Origin: Sphingomonas sp.
GTDB taxonomy: Bacteria > Pseudomonadota > Alphaproteobacteria > Sphingomonadales > Sphingomonadaceae
DNA: 64,000 nt
Reading direction: 5' to 3'
Assembly: GCA_017418975.1 (NCBI GenBank)
Contig: JAFOMG010000030.1
Span: forward strand, 166,450 to 230,449
In this document: positions 1 to 7,559 of the stretch, piece by piece
Layout: each line of letters opens with the position of its first letter
Numbering within the stretch: position 1 is the first letter of the stretch
Program-made: the position numbers and the translations under genes
Notes under the pieces: generated by a model
What the model was told of the DNA's origin: nothing
Databases searched by the model: none
The model's input: only the letters and a program-made list of their open reading frames with translations

Positions 1-2
1 AG

Positions 3-38
3 AGCGAATGGCTGCAGATCGTCGCCACGGTGGAGTGA
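3..38 (+). CDS. 3' end of an upstream gene (partial)
   Basis: Reading from base 3, an open frame gives SEWLQIVATVE followed by TGA at 36-38. It looks like the last residues of a gene that starts left of the window. A run of six T follows the stop. Eleven residues are too few to name a product, and another frame is also open across this stretch, so the call is tentative. Confidence 0.3.
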   Translation, partial: SEWLQIVATVE

Positions 39-99
39 CTTTTTTGCAACGCAACAATCCTGAATCGCAGATTAACCGGCCCGTCCCACAGGACTCGGA

Positions 100-127
100 T
101 TGACTGTCACAGGACCGACATAAATTA
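100..127 (+). promoter_or_regulatory. Possible sigma-70 type promoter of the TonB receptor
   Basis: A TTGACT hexamer at 100-105 is followed after about 15-17 bases by the AT-rich string TAAATTAAT (121-129), unusual in this GC-rich sequence. It lies about 80 bases before the receptor start and nothing else in the 170-base leader resembles a promoter. The spacing is slightly short, so this is an inference. Confidence 0.3.
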
Positions 128-207
128 ATCGCATGGGCGGCGACGACGGTGAACCGCACCGCGTTCAGTGCAGACGATAAGCACACACCGAAAGGGAAAC
201 ACCTCTA

Positions 208-2976
208 ATGCGCACCAAGCTTTTTGCGGGCGTGGCTTTTGCCGCGCTGATAGTCCCGGGGGCGGCGTTCGCGCAGTCCACCGGTACGCAGGACTTCGAG
301 GGCGAGACCGAGATCGTCGTGACCGGCGGCCGTGCCGACAATGGCGTGAACGGCATCATCATTCCGGACACCTCGCGGGCCAAGGGCGTCCTCACGCAGG
401 AATTCATCGAGCGCCAGGCGCCGGGCGCCAGCGTCAACGACCTGATCAACCAGCTCCCGGGCGTCAGCTTCCAGAACAACGATCCGTACGGCTCGTCGGG
501 CGGCTCGATGAGCATCCGCGGCTTCAATTCGACGCGCATCAGCCAGACCTTCGACGGCGTGCCGCTGAACGATTCGGGCAACTACGCCATCTATTCGAAC
601 CAGCAGATCGATCCGGAGCTGATCGAGCAGGTCAACGTCAACCTCGGCTCGACCGACGTCGACTCGCCGACCGCCGGCGCGACCGGTTCGACCGTCAACT
701 ACCGCACCCGCGTTCCCAGCCGTGACTTCGGCGTGAAGCTGGTCGGCTCGGTGGGCCAGTACGGCTTCTTCCGCACCTTCGGCCTCGTCGACACCGGCGA
801 GTTCACCTCGGCCGGCACGCGTGCGTGGTTCTCGGCGAGCCAGGCGCGCAACTATCAGCGCTGGAACCCGAACTCGAAGATCGACAAGCAGCAGTACAAC
901 GCCAAGATCTATCAGCCGCTGGGCGATAGCGGCGACTTCATCGCGATCGCCGGCCACTACAACCAGAACCGCAACAACTTCCAGGGCTCGGTGCCGCTGC
1001 GTTGGGATACCGTGCAGCGCGGGGTCGGCTGCGCCGTCACCACCACCCCGTGCCCCACGGGCCAGCAGGTCGTCGTCTCCAACGGCACGCGCTACACCGG
1101 CGTGAACGCGACCGATCGCTACCCGATGAACAACGGCGAAGCGTTCTACACCATCCCGGCCTGCACCATCAACACGGTGGCTCGCCCGGGCGTGGCCGAC
1201 ACCGCCAATAGCTGCGGCTCGACCTTCGACGAGCGCTACAACCCGTCGAACACCGGCAACATCCGCGGCCAGTCGCGCTTCACCCTGTCCGACGGCCTCG
1301 TCCTCACGGTCGATCCGAGCTACCAGGTCGTGAAGGCGAACGGCGGCGGCACCGTGGTGGCGAACGAGTCGATGTTCGACCTCAACCCGGCGGGCACGCC
1401 GGCGCGCGCGAACTGCAACACCACGCCGAACAGCGGCACGGTGAACTGCCAGCCGGGCTATTGGGGCGGCACGCCCTATGTCGGCCGCGACCTGAACGGC
1501 GATGGCGACACGCTCGACACCATCCGCGTCCTGGCGCCCAGCCAGACCCAGACGCATCGCATCGGCGTCATCGCGTCGCTGCGCTACAACCTGTCGTCCG
1601 ACCAGAGCGTCCGTATCGCCTACACCTATGACCGTGCGCGCCACCGTCAGACCGGCGAGCTCGGCTATCTGCAGCTCAACGGCCAGCCCTTCGACGTCTT
1701 CCCGGTCAACAACCCGATCCTGGATTCGAACGGCAAGGCCCTGCAGAAGCGTGACCGTCTGTCGTATGCGATCCTCCAGCAGGTCGCGTTCGAGTATCGC
1801 GGCGAGTTCTTCGACAATGCCCTGAAGATCAACGCGGGCATCCGCGCGCCGTTCATGCGCCGCAACCTGACCAACTATTGCGCCACCTCGAGCGCTTCGG
1901 GCTTCATCGAGTGCGGCTCGCAGGTCGCCGGCTTCCTCGCCGGTACCCCGACCCAGACGGTGACCGCCAGCGCGGCGGCCGCTTCGGGCGCCACCTGCAC
2001 CACCACGGCGCCGATCACCTGCACCTTCCCGACCCAGGGGCCGCAGCAGCGCATCCTGAACTACAAGCGCGTGCTGCCGAACATCGGCTACACCTGGGCG
2101 CTGACCCCGCATGTCGACGTGTTCGGCAACTACTCGAAGGGCCTGCAGGTTCCGGGCACGGACAATCTCTACAACTCCTTCTACTTCCCGAAGGGTTCGG
2201 AGCGCGCGACCCCGAAGCCCGAGACCACGGACAATTTCGACCTCGGCGTGCGCTATCGCTCGGCGACGCTGCAGGCGCAGCTCGGCGCGTGGTACACCAA
2301 CTACAAGAACCGTCTCGCTTCGTCCTACGATCCCGAGCTGGAAAAGTCGGTCTACCGCAACCTCGGCACCGTGCGTAAGTACGGCTTCGACGGCTCGGTG
2401 ACCTACCAGCCCGTCAAGGAGCTGAGCGTCTACGCCTTCGGTTCGTACCTCCATTCGGAGATCCTGAACAACGTCGAGGTGGCTCGCACCGCCGCCGGCG
2501 CGATCATCTACGCTCCGACCGCCGGCAAGCGCGAATCGAACGCTCCCGTCTACACCTTCGGTGGCGGCGCGACGGTCGACATCGAGCCGGTGTCGCTCGG
2601 CATCGACGTGAAGCGCACCGGTCCGCGCTATATCTACGACACCAACGAGCCGATCCGTCAGGCCCTCACCGTCAATGGTGCGGTCCAGACCTTCGACATC
2701 TTCCCGGCCAAGACCCCGGCCTACACGCTGGTTGACCTCAACGCGCGTGTCGACCTCACCTGGGCCGGCCTGAACAAGAAGACCTATTTCCAGGTCAACG
2801 TTCGCAACCTGTTCAACGAGTTCTGGGTTGGCTCCATCAACAGCGGCAACGGCGCGCTGAACCAGGGCCCGACCTATAACGCGACGACGGGCGCGATCAC
2901 CAACTACGGCAACCCGCCGTTCACCCAGATCGGTTACCCGCGCACCGTGATGGGCACGCTGGTCGTCGGCTTCTAA
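208..2976 (+). CDS. TonB-dependent outer-membrane receptor
   Basis: A 922-residue outer-membrane transporter that would import a bulky substrate using energy from TonB/ExbBD. Seen: a signal peptide of about 22 residues ending AFA-Q, a TonB-box-like IVVTG near residue 37, a plug domain to about residue 165 with the LPGV and SIRGF motifs, then a long beta-barrel ending in phenylalanine (VVGF), the usual outer-membrane assembly signal. The start follows an AAAGGG ribosome site. The barrel loops contain Cys pairs and GTP-rich inserts. The gene stands alone with a terminator just downstream, and no neighbour reveals the substrate. Family membership is secure, the ligand is unknown. Confidence 0.93.
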   Translation: MRTKLFAGVAFAALIVPGAAFAQSTGTQDFEGETEIVVTGGRADNGVNGIIIPDTSRAKGVLTQEFIERQAPGASVNDLINQLPGVSFQNNDPYGSSGGSMSIRGFNSTRISQTFDGVPLNDSGNYAIYSNQQIDPELIEQVNVNLGSTDVDSPTAGATGSTVNYRTRVPSRDFGVKLVGSVGQYGFFRTFGLVDTGEFTSAGTRAWFSASQARNYQRWNPNSKIDKQQYNAKIYQPLGDSGDFIAIAGHYNQNRNNFQGSVPLRWDTVQRGVGCAVTTTPCPTGQQVVVSNGTRYTGVNATDRYPMNNGEAFYTIPACTINTVARPGVADTANSCGSTFDERYNPSNTGNIRGQSRFTLSDGLVLTVDPSYQVVKANGGGTVVANESMFDLNPAGTPARANCNTTPNSGTVNCQPGYWGGTPYVGRDLNGDGDTLDTIRVLAPSQTQTHRIGVIASLRYNLSSDQSVRIAYTYDRARHRQTGELGYLQLNGQPFDVFPVNNPILDSNGKALQKRDRLSYAILQQVAFEYRGEFFDNALKINAGIRAPFMRRNLTNYCATSSASGFIECGSQVAGFLAGTPTQTVTASAAAASGATCTTTAPITCTFPTQGPQQRILNYKRVLPNIGYTWALTPHVDVFGNYSKGLQVPGTDNLYNSFYFPKGSERATPKPETTDNFDLGVRYRSATLQAQLGAWYTNYKNRLASSYDPELEKSVYRNLGTVRKYGFDGSVTYQPVKELSVYAFGSYLHSEILNNVEVARTAAGAIIYAPTAGKRESNAPVYTFGGGATVDIEPVSLGIDVKRTGPRYIYDTNEPIRQALTVNGAVQTFDIFPAKTPAYTLVDLNARVDLTWAGLNKKTYFQVNVRNLFNEFWVGSINSGNGALNQGPTYNATTGAITNYGNPPFTQIGYPRTVMGTLVVGF

Positions 2977-3009
2977 GCCGAAACCCGCTTCCCGAACGGG
3001 AACACGAAG

Positions 3010-3039
3010 CCGCCGCTCCGGAAACGGGGCGGCGGTTTT
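3010..3039 (+). terminator. Rho-independent terminator of the TonB receptor gene
   Basis: CCGCCGCTCCG at 3010-3020 pairs with CGGGGCGGCGG at 3025-3035 across a GAAA loop (one G-T pair), followed directly by TTTT. It begins 33 bases after the receptor stop. Confidence 0.85.
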
Positions 3040-3231
3040 CGTTCGGGCACCTCGCGGGCAGGCGCGCGAGGACCGGAATGCCGGCTCCATCGCCCCCCCG
3101 CACGATTGCTTCGCTTGTCCCATGCTGCCGCGGATCCCTGCCTGCGCGGGGATGGCGGAAGTCGTTCAACGCCGTAGTTGGGTTCTCACCCTGGGCAGGC
3201 AGACGCCCGGGCTCGGCGCGGCATCAACGGG

Positions 3232-3819
3232 TCACGCCTCGGCCGCCCTGGCGTAGAGGCTGTTCAGCGGCCGGGCGAAGACGCGGCGGACCATCGGCTC
3301 GAAAAAGGCGAGCGGCGCACTGTCATAGGCGGGATCGAACGCCGCCTGGTCGTAGCGCGCGCAGAATTCCGCACATGCCTCGAAATGCGCATGGCCGCGA
3401 AACCCCTCGCGCACGTCGCGGTCCAGCCCGAGATGGTGGAAGAAATAATAGCCCTGGAAGGCGCCGTGCTTGTCGGCGATCCAGTGGAGCTCCTCGCTGA
3501 CGAAGGGGCGCAGGATCGCGGCGGCGATCTCGGGATGGTTGTAGCTCCCCAGCGTGTCGCCGATATCGTGGAGCAGCGCCATCACCACATAATCCTCGCC
3601 GCGGCCGTCGCGATGCGCGCGCGTCGCGGTCTGGAGCGAATGCTGCAGCCGGTCGATCGCGAAACCGCCGAAATCCCCGTCGAGCAGCTTCAGGTGCGTC
3701 AGGATCCGATCGGGCAATCCACCCGCAAAGCCGCGGAACGCCCCGCCGATGATCGCCCAGTCCTCGGCGGTGCCGTCGGTCATCGCATGGAATTTCGCGC
3801 GTTCGCCGCCCTGGTCCAT
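3232..3819 (-). CDS. HD-domain protein (metal-dependent phosphohydrolase or oxygenase type)
   Basis: A 195-residue soluble protein of the HD superfamily. Histidines and aspartates at the expected spacing are visible: LQHSLQTATRAHRDG, then ALLHDIGD, then a downstream His-rich stretch (HWIADKHGAFQGYYFFHHLG). The spacing and the tyrosine-rich FQGYYFFHH segment recall HD proteins of the PhnZ / myo-inositol oxygenase branch more than nucleotide phosphohydrolases, which is an inference. The start at 3819 is preferred because GGAGAG and GCGAGG precede it; a later ATG (3783) lacks a ribosome site. Divergent from the histidine kinase gene. Confidence 0.75.
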   Translation of the reverse strand: MDQGGERAKFHAMTDGTAEDWAIIGGAFRGFAGGLPDRILTHLKLLDGDFGGFAIDRLQHSLQTATRAHRDGRGEDYVVMALLHDIGDTLGSYNHPEIAAAILRPFVSEELHWIADKHGAFQGYYFFHHLGLDRDVREGFRGHAHFEACAEFCARYDQAAFDPAYDSAPLAFFEPMVRRVFARPLNSLYARAAEA

Positions 3820-3911
3820 CCTCGCTCTCCGCAATCGCCCCGGTCTCGCGCCGGCGCGTACAAGCCTACGCCTCTTTGCCCCCGCCTGTCAGCGGTGTTA
3901 GAGGCTGGGGC

Positions 3912-5057
3912 GTGGCTACCCTGGATCCTAGCTCCCCGTTCCTCGCCCAGCCGTTGAAGCAGCCGGCGCCCGCCGGGCTGTCGCGCCCGTTCTTCGAGGA
4001 CAAGAACCGCGCCTTCTGGATGCTCCAGGCCGGCGGCTGGACCGGCTATCTGCTGCTGCGCACCGTGGTGTCGCTGTCCAACGGCTTCAGCGTCGAGGGC
4101 GTGATCGCGGTGATCATCGAATCGATCATCGGCTATTGCCTGACGCTGCTGCTCTCGACGCTCTACGGCTATTATCGGCGGCTGCCGCGCATTCCGGGCA
4201 TCCTGCTGACGCTGGCGACGCTGGGCACCGCGACGGCGATCTACGCGGTGCTCGACGCCTTCATCTATTCCTTCATCAAGATGCCGACGCCGAACATCTC
4301 GTTCAATCTCGTCGTCGGCACCGTGTTCATCAACTTCACCGTGCTGGCCGGCTGGTCCGCGCTCTATTTCGCGATCAACTTCTATCTGATCGTCGAGCAG
4401 CAGATCGACCAGATGCAGGCGCTGGAGATGCAGGCCAGCCATGCCCAGCTGGCGATGCTGCGCTACCAGCTCAACCCGCATTTCCTGTTCAACACGCTCA
4501 ACTCGATCTCCACGCTGGTGCTGCTGAAGCAGACCGAGCGGGCGAACATCATGCTCTCCCGCCTCTCTTCCTTCCTGCGCTACACGCTGGCGAACGAGCC
4601 GACCGCGCACGTCACCCTCGCCCAGGAGGCCGAGACGCTGAAGCTCTATCTCGAGATCGAGAAGATGCGCTTCGACGATCGCCTGCGCCCGCATTTCGAC
4701 ATAGACGAGCGCGTCGCCAAGGCGCGGCTGCCCTCGCTGCTGCTCCAGCCGCTCGTCGAGAATGCCATCAAATATGCGGTCACGCCCCAGGAAGAGGGCG
4801 CCGATATCACCGTCTCCGCTCGGCTCGCCGGAGAACGAGTGCAGATCGCCGTATCCGATACGGGTCCGGGATTGATCGAGGCCAAGCAGCGGCCGACCCT
4901 TTCAACCGGCGTGGGGCTCGCCAATATCAAGGAGCGGTTGGCCCAGGCTTTTGGGCCTGACCATCGATTTGAGACGCGTTCGGACCCAGGGAAGGGGTTC
5001 AGCGTTGAGATCGAGATACCGTTCCAGATCGAGGAACCTAATCGAGAGGCCGCATGA
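3912..5057 (+). CDS. LytS/YehU-type sensor histidine kinase
   Basis: A 381-residue membrane kinase. About four hydrophobic segments occupy residues 40-165. The His_kinase motif QLNPHFLFN follows, with the phosphoacceptor His at about residue 190, then an ATPase domain with the N-box NAIKYAV, DTGPG and a GVGLANIKERL glycine motif. The GTG at 3912 is chosen since the longer frame would begin with TTG at 3876 without a ribosome site. The stop overlaps the response regulator start (ATGA), so the two form a coupled pair. No periplasmic sensor domain is visible, so the stimulus is unknown. Confidence 0.9.
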   Translation: MATLDPSSPFLAQPLKQPAPAGLSRPFFEDKNRAFWMLQAGGWTGYLLLRTVVSLSNGFSVEGVIAVIIESIIGYCLTLLLSTLYGYYRRLPRIPGILLTLATLGTATAIYAVLDAFIYSFIKMPTPNISFNLVVGTVFINFTVLAGWSALYFAINFYLIVEQQIDQMQALEMQASHAQLAMLRYQLNPHFLFNTLNSISTLVLLKQTERANIMLSRLSSFLRYTLANEPTAHVTLAQEAETLKLYLEIEKMRFDDRLRPHFDIDERVAKARLPSLLLQPLVENAIKYAVTPQEEGADITVSARLAGERVQIAVSDTGPGLIEAKQRPTLSTGVGLANIKERLAQAFGPDHRFETRSDPGKGFSVEIEIPFQIEEPNREAA

Positions 5058-5860
5058 CCATCCGTACTATTCTGGTCGACGACGAATCCCTGGCCATCCA
5101 GGGGCTCGAGCTGAGGCTTCAGGAACATGATGATGTCGAGATCATCGACAAATGCTCGAACGGCCGCGAGGCGATCCGTTCGATCAAGACCCACAAGCCC
5201 GACCTTGTCTTCCTCGACATCCAGATGCCCGGGTTCGACGGCTTCTCCGTCGTCCAGGGTCTGATGGAAGTCGAGCCGCCGCTGTTCGTCTTCGTGACCG
5301 CCTATAGCGACCACGCGATCCGCGCTTTCGAGGCGCAGGCGGTGGACTATCTCATGAAGCCGGTCGAGCCGGCCCGGCTGGCCGACACGCTCGACCGGGT
5401 GCGCCAGCGCCTCAGCGAGAAGCGCGGCGTCGAGGAGATAGAGAAGCTGAAGGAAGTGCTCGCCGAAGTGGCGCCCGAGGCAGTCGACGAGATCGCCGCC
5501 TCGGCCGTGGACGGCGAGATGGCGTCGAGCCGCTTCGAGAAGCTGATCAACATCAAGGATCGCGGCCAGATCTTCCGCGTCGACGTCGACACGATCGAGC
5601 GGATCGACGCGGCCGGCGATTACATGTGCATCTATACCGGCGACAACACGCTGATCCTGCGCGAGACGATGAAGGACCTCGAGAAGCGCCTCGATCCGCG
5701 CCGCTTCCAGCGCGTCCACCGCTCGACCATCGTCAATCTCGACCTGGTCCGCCAGGTCAAGCCGCACACCAATGGCGAATGTTTCCTCGTGCTCGATTCG
5801 GGCGCGCAGGTGAAGGTGAGCCGCTCCTATCGCGACGTGGTGGCGCGGTTCGTCCACTAG
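5054..5860 (+). CDS. LytTR-family response regulator
   Basis: A 268-residue cytoplasmic DNA-binding regulator partnered with the kinase immediately upstream (4-base overlap). The receiver domain covers residues 1-120 with acidic pocket DDE at 9-11, phospho-acceptor Asp55 in FLDIQMPG and the Lys of MKPVEP. A linker rich in Glu/Ala follows, then a LytTR DNA-binding domain from about residue 165 (RVDVDTIERIDAAGDY, RFQRVHRSTIVNL). Members usually bind direct repeats upstream of target genes. Target genes are not evident here. Confidence 0.93.
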   Translation: MTIRTILVDDESLAIQGLELRLQEHDDVEIIDKCSNGREAIRSIKTHKPDLVFLDIQMPGFDGFSVVQGLMEVEPPLFVFVTAYSDHAIRAFEAQAVDYLMKPVEPARLADTLDRVRQRLSEKRGVEEIEKLKEVLAEVAPEAVDEIAASAVDGEMASSRFEKLINIKDRGQIFRVDVDTIERIDAAGDYMCIYTGDNTLILRETMKDLEKRLDPRRFQRVHRSTIVNLDLVRQVKPHTNGECFLVLDSGAQVKVSRSYRDVVARFVH

Positions 5861-5895
5861 GCCGGGGCTCCGGACAAGCCCTCGAACCCATGCCC

Positions 5896-5921
5896 GTCAT
5901 CCCCCCGAAAGCGGGGATGAC
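5896..5921. repeat. Extragenic palindrome (REP-like)
   Basis: GTCATCCCC and GGGGATGAC form a perfect 9-base stem around an 8-base loop, 35 bases after the response regulator stop. The same GTCATCCC/GGGATGAC ends recur at 27467, 33589, 55791 and 59046. Confidence 0.7.
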
Positions 5922-6044
5922 GGCGGGGAGCAGCGGGACGGCGAATGGACACATCTGTCAGCATCATCACGGGGTTGCGCCACCGCCCCCTTGCGGCAGC
6001 GCCAATCCCCCTCTAGAACAATACATGAACAAGAGGGGTTCTCC

Positions 6045-6809
6045 ATGTCCAAGTATCAGAGCTTTGCCGCGCTCCATGTGCCCGGCGATCCGGTGATCCT
6101 GTTCAACGTGTGGGACGCGGGCAGCGCGCGCGCGGCGGAGCGCGCCGGCGCGCGGGCGATTGCCACGGGCAGTGCCTCGGTCTCCACCGCGCACGGCTAT
6201 GACGATGCGGAGGCGCTGCCGCTCGACCTGGCGCTGGCCAATGCGCGGCGCACGGTGGCGGCGGTGGCGCTGCCGGTGAGCGTGGATTTCGAGGGCGGCT
6301 ATGCGGTCGATCCCGACGCGGTCGCCGCCAATGTCGAGAAGCTCGCCGCCACCGGCGCGATCGGCTGCAATTTCGAGGACCAGATCGTCGCCAGCCACGG
6401 CACGGCGGCGCGCATGCTGCACGGAGTCGAGGAGCAGGCGGCCCGCATCGCCGCCATCCGCTGGACGGTGGGCCCGGATTTCTTCCTCAACGCCCGGACC
6501 GACATCTTCCTGATCGCGCCGGGCGACACGCACGACGTCGCGATGGCCGATGCGGCGATCGCGCGCGGCAAGGCCTATGCCGATGCCGGCGCGAGCGGCT
6601 TCTTCGTCCCCGGCCTCGCCGATCTCGCGCTGCTCGAGCGGGTGGCGAAGGCAGTGCCGCTGCCGGTGAACTTCATGGCGTTTCCCGGCGCCCCGGATGC
6701 CAGGGCGGTGGCGGAGACCGGCATCGCGCGGATCAGCCACGGGCCCTTCCCGCACATGGCCGCGCTCAAGGCGTTCGAGGATGCGGCGCGGGCGGCGTTC
6801 GGGGGGTGA
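6045..6809 (+). CDS. Isocitrate lyase / PEP mutase superfamily enzyme
   Basis: A 254-residue TIM-barrel enzyme of the phosphoenolpyruvate mutase / isocitrate lyase superfamily, which makes or breaks C-C or P-C bonds next to an enolate. Seen: FNVWDAGSARAAE near the start, TGSASVSTAHGY, the metal-binding VDFEGGY and NFEDQ, then LNARTD. The KKCGH catalytic loop of true isocitrate and methylisocitrate lyases is absent, so a lyase or mutase on another 2-oxo acid is more likely. The start at 6045 has AGAGGGG just upstream. The gene is alone, so the substrate cannot be assigned. Confidence 0.85.
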   Translation: MSKYQSFAALHVPGDPVILFNVWDAGSARAAERAGARAIATGSASVSTAHGYDDAEALPLDLALANARRTVAAVALPVSVDFEGGYAVDPDAVAANVEKLAATGAIGCNFEDQIVASHGTAARMLHGVEEQAARIAAIRWTVGPDFFLNARTDIFLIAPGDTHDVAMADAAIARGKAYADAGASGFFVPGLADLALLERVAKAVPLPVNFMAFPGAPDARAVAETGIARISHGPFPHMAALKAFEDAARAAFGG

Positions 6810-6815
6810 ACCTGA

Positions 6816-6856
6816 AGCCCCCTCCCTGAAAGGGAGGGGGTTGGGGGTGGGTCGAC
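6816..6856. repeat. Left inverted repeat of the DUF559 cassette
   Basis: A short palindrome (CCCTCCCTGAAAGGGAGGG) followed by GGTTGGGGGTGGGTCGA. The mirrored copy lies at 7220-7255. Together they bracket the endonuclease gene at 6884-7258 in opposite orientation. Confidence 0.85.
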
Positions 6857-6883
6857 GCCCGCTAAACGGCAGGGGACGAGGCA

Positions 6884-7258
6884 ATGCAGCGCACGCCACC
6901 CGAACTGACGTCGAATGCACGGGCTTTACGCTTCAACGCGACCGACGCCGAACATCGCCTTTGGCAGCAGCTCCGCCAAATCCGTCCCCGCTTCACCCGG
7001 CAGCTGGTGGTGAGCCATTACATCCTCGATTTCGCCTGCAGGACTTGCAAGCTGGCAATCGAGCTCGACGGCGGGCAGCATGCCGGAAGCGGCGCAGATA
7101 CGGTGCGCACGGCCTATCTGGAAGACCGGGGCTGGACCGTCCTGTGTTTCTGGAACCATGACGTGCTGGAGAATATCGAGGGGGTGGTGGAAACGATCCT
7201 CGCAACCGTCTCGCGAGCTTCCACCCACCCCAACCCCTCCCTTCCAGGGAGGGGCTAA
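6884..7258 (+). CDS. DUF559 (Vsr-like) endonuclease-domain protein
   Basis: A 124-residue small protein of the DUF559 family, related to very-short-patch-repair and restriction-type nucleases. Seen: ARALRFNATDAEHRLWQQLR at the N-terminus, the fold core FTRQLVVSHYILDFAC, and the putative catalytic AIELDGGQH (E-x-D plus His), then the GWTVLCFWNHDVL strand. The last nine or so residues (HPNPSLPGRG) are encoded by the right inverted repeat, so the repeat supplies part of the protein and its stop. The DNA target and role of the family are not established. Whether the gene moves with the repeats is examined under findings. Confidence 0.88.
   Translation: MQRTPPELTSNARALRFNATDAEHRLWQQLRQIRPRFTRQLVVSHYILDFACRTCKLAIELDGGQHAGSGADTVRTAYLEDRGWTVLCFWNHDVLENIEGVVETILATVSRASTHPNPSLPGRG
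7220..7255. repeat. Right inverted repeat of the DUF559 cassette
   Basis: CCACCCACCCCAACCCC followed by the palindrome CTCCCTTCCAGGGAG. It is the reverse complement, with a few one-base differences, of 6816-6856, and it overlaps the 3' end of the endonuclease gene. Confidence 0.85.
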
Positions 7259-7279
7259 AAGACTTCTATCGCCTGCCCC

Positions 7280-7543
7280 TCAGCCCTTGTCGGCGGCGTC
7301 TTCGGCGGGGCGTTCGAACCAGGCCTCGACCGGGCCGACCAGCTTGATCGTCAGCGGGTTGCCCTTGCGATCGACCTTGTTGCCGAGCGCAACGCGGACC
7401 CAGCCCTCGGAGATGCAATATTCCTCGACGTCGCGGCGCTCATTGCCCTTGAAGCGGATGCCGATGCCGCGCTCCAGCAGCTCGCGCTGGAAATAGGGGC
7501 TGCTCTGGTTGACCGACAGACGGTCCGGGGGCGTGTCACTCAT
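7280..7543 (-). CDS. DUF3297 family protein
   Basis: An 87-residue cytoplasmic protein matching the DUF3297 pattern: SPYFQRELLERGIGIRFKG, RRDVEEYCISEGWVRV and the GNPLTIKLVGPVEAWF ending. The family has no assigned function. The ATG at 7543 is chosen over the longer frame because AAAGGG precedes it and the extra residues are low-complexity. It lies 16 bases downstream of the reductase gene on the same strand, so the two may be cotranscribed. Confidence 0.85.
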   Translation of the reverse strand: MSDTPPDRLSVNQSSPYFQRELLERGIGIRFKGNERRDVEEYCISEGWVRVALGNKVDRKGNPLTIKLVGPVEAWFERPAEDAADKG

Positions 7544-7559
7544 GGGCAGCCCTTTGCCG

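Noticed and set aside
205-3123. A 972-codon frame antisense to the TonB receptor gene
   Set aside because: It is a shadow caused by high GC at codon positions. Its product is Arg/Ala-rich and shows no motif, whereas the receptor frame has signal peptide, plug and barrel.
6816-7256. Target-site duplication around the DUF559 cassette
   Set aside because: The bases outside the two inverted repeats do not match each other, so no duplication is visible.
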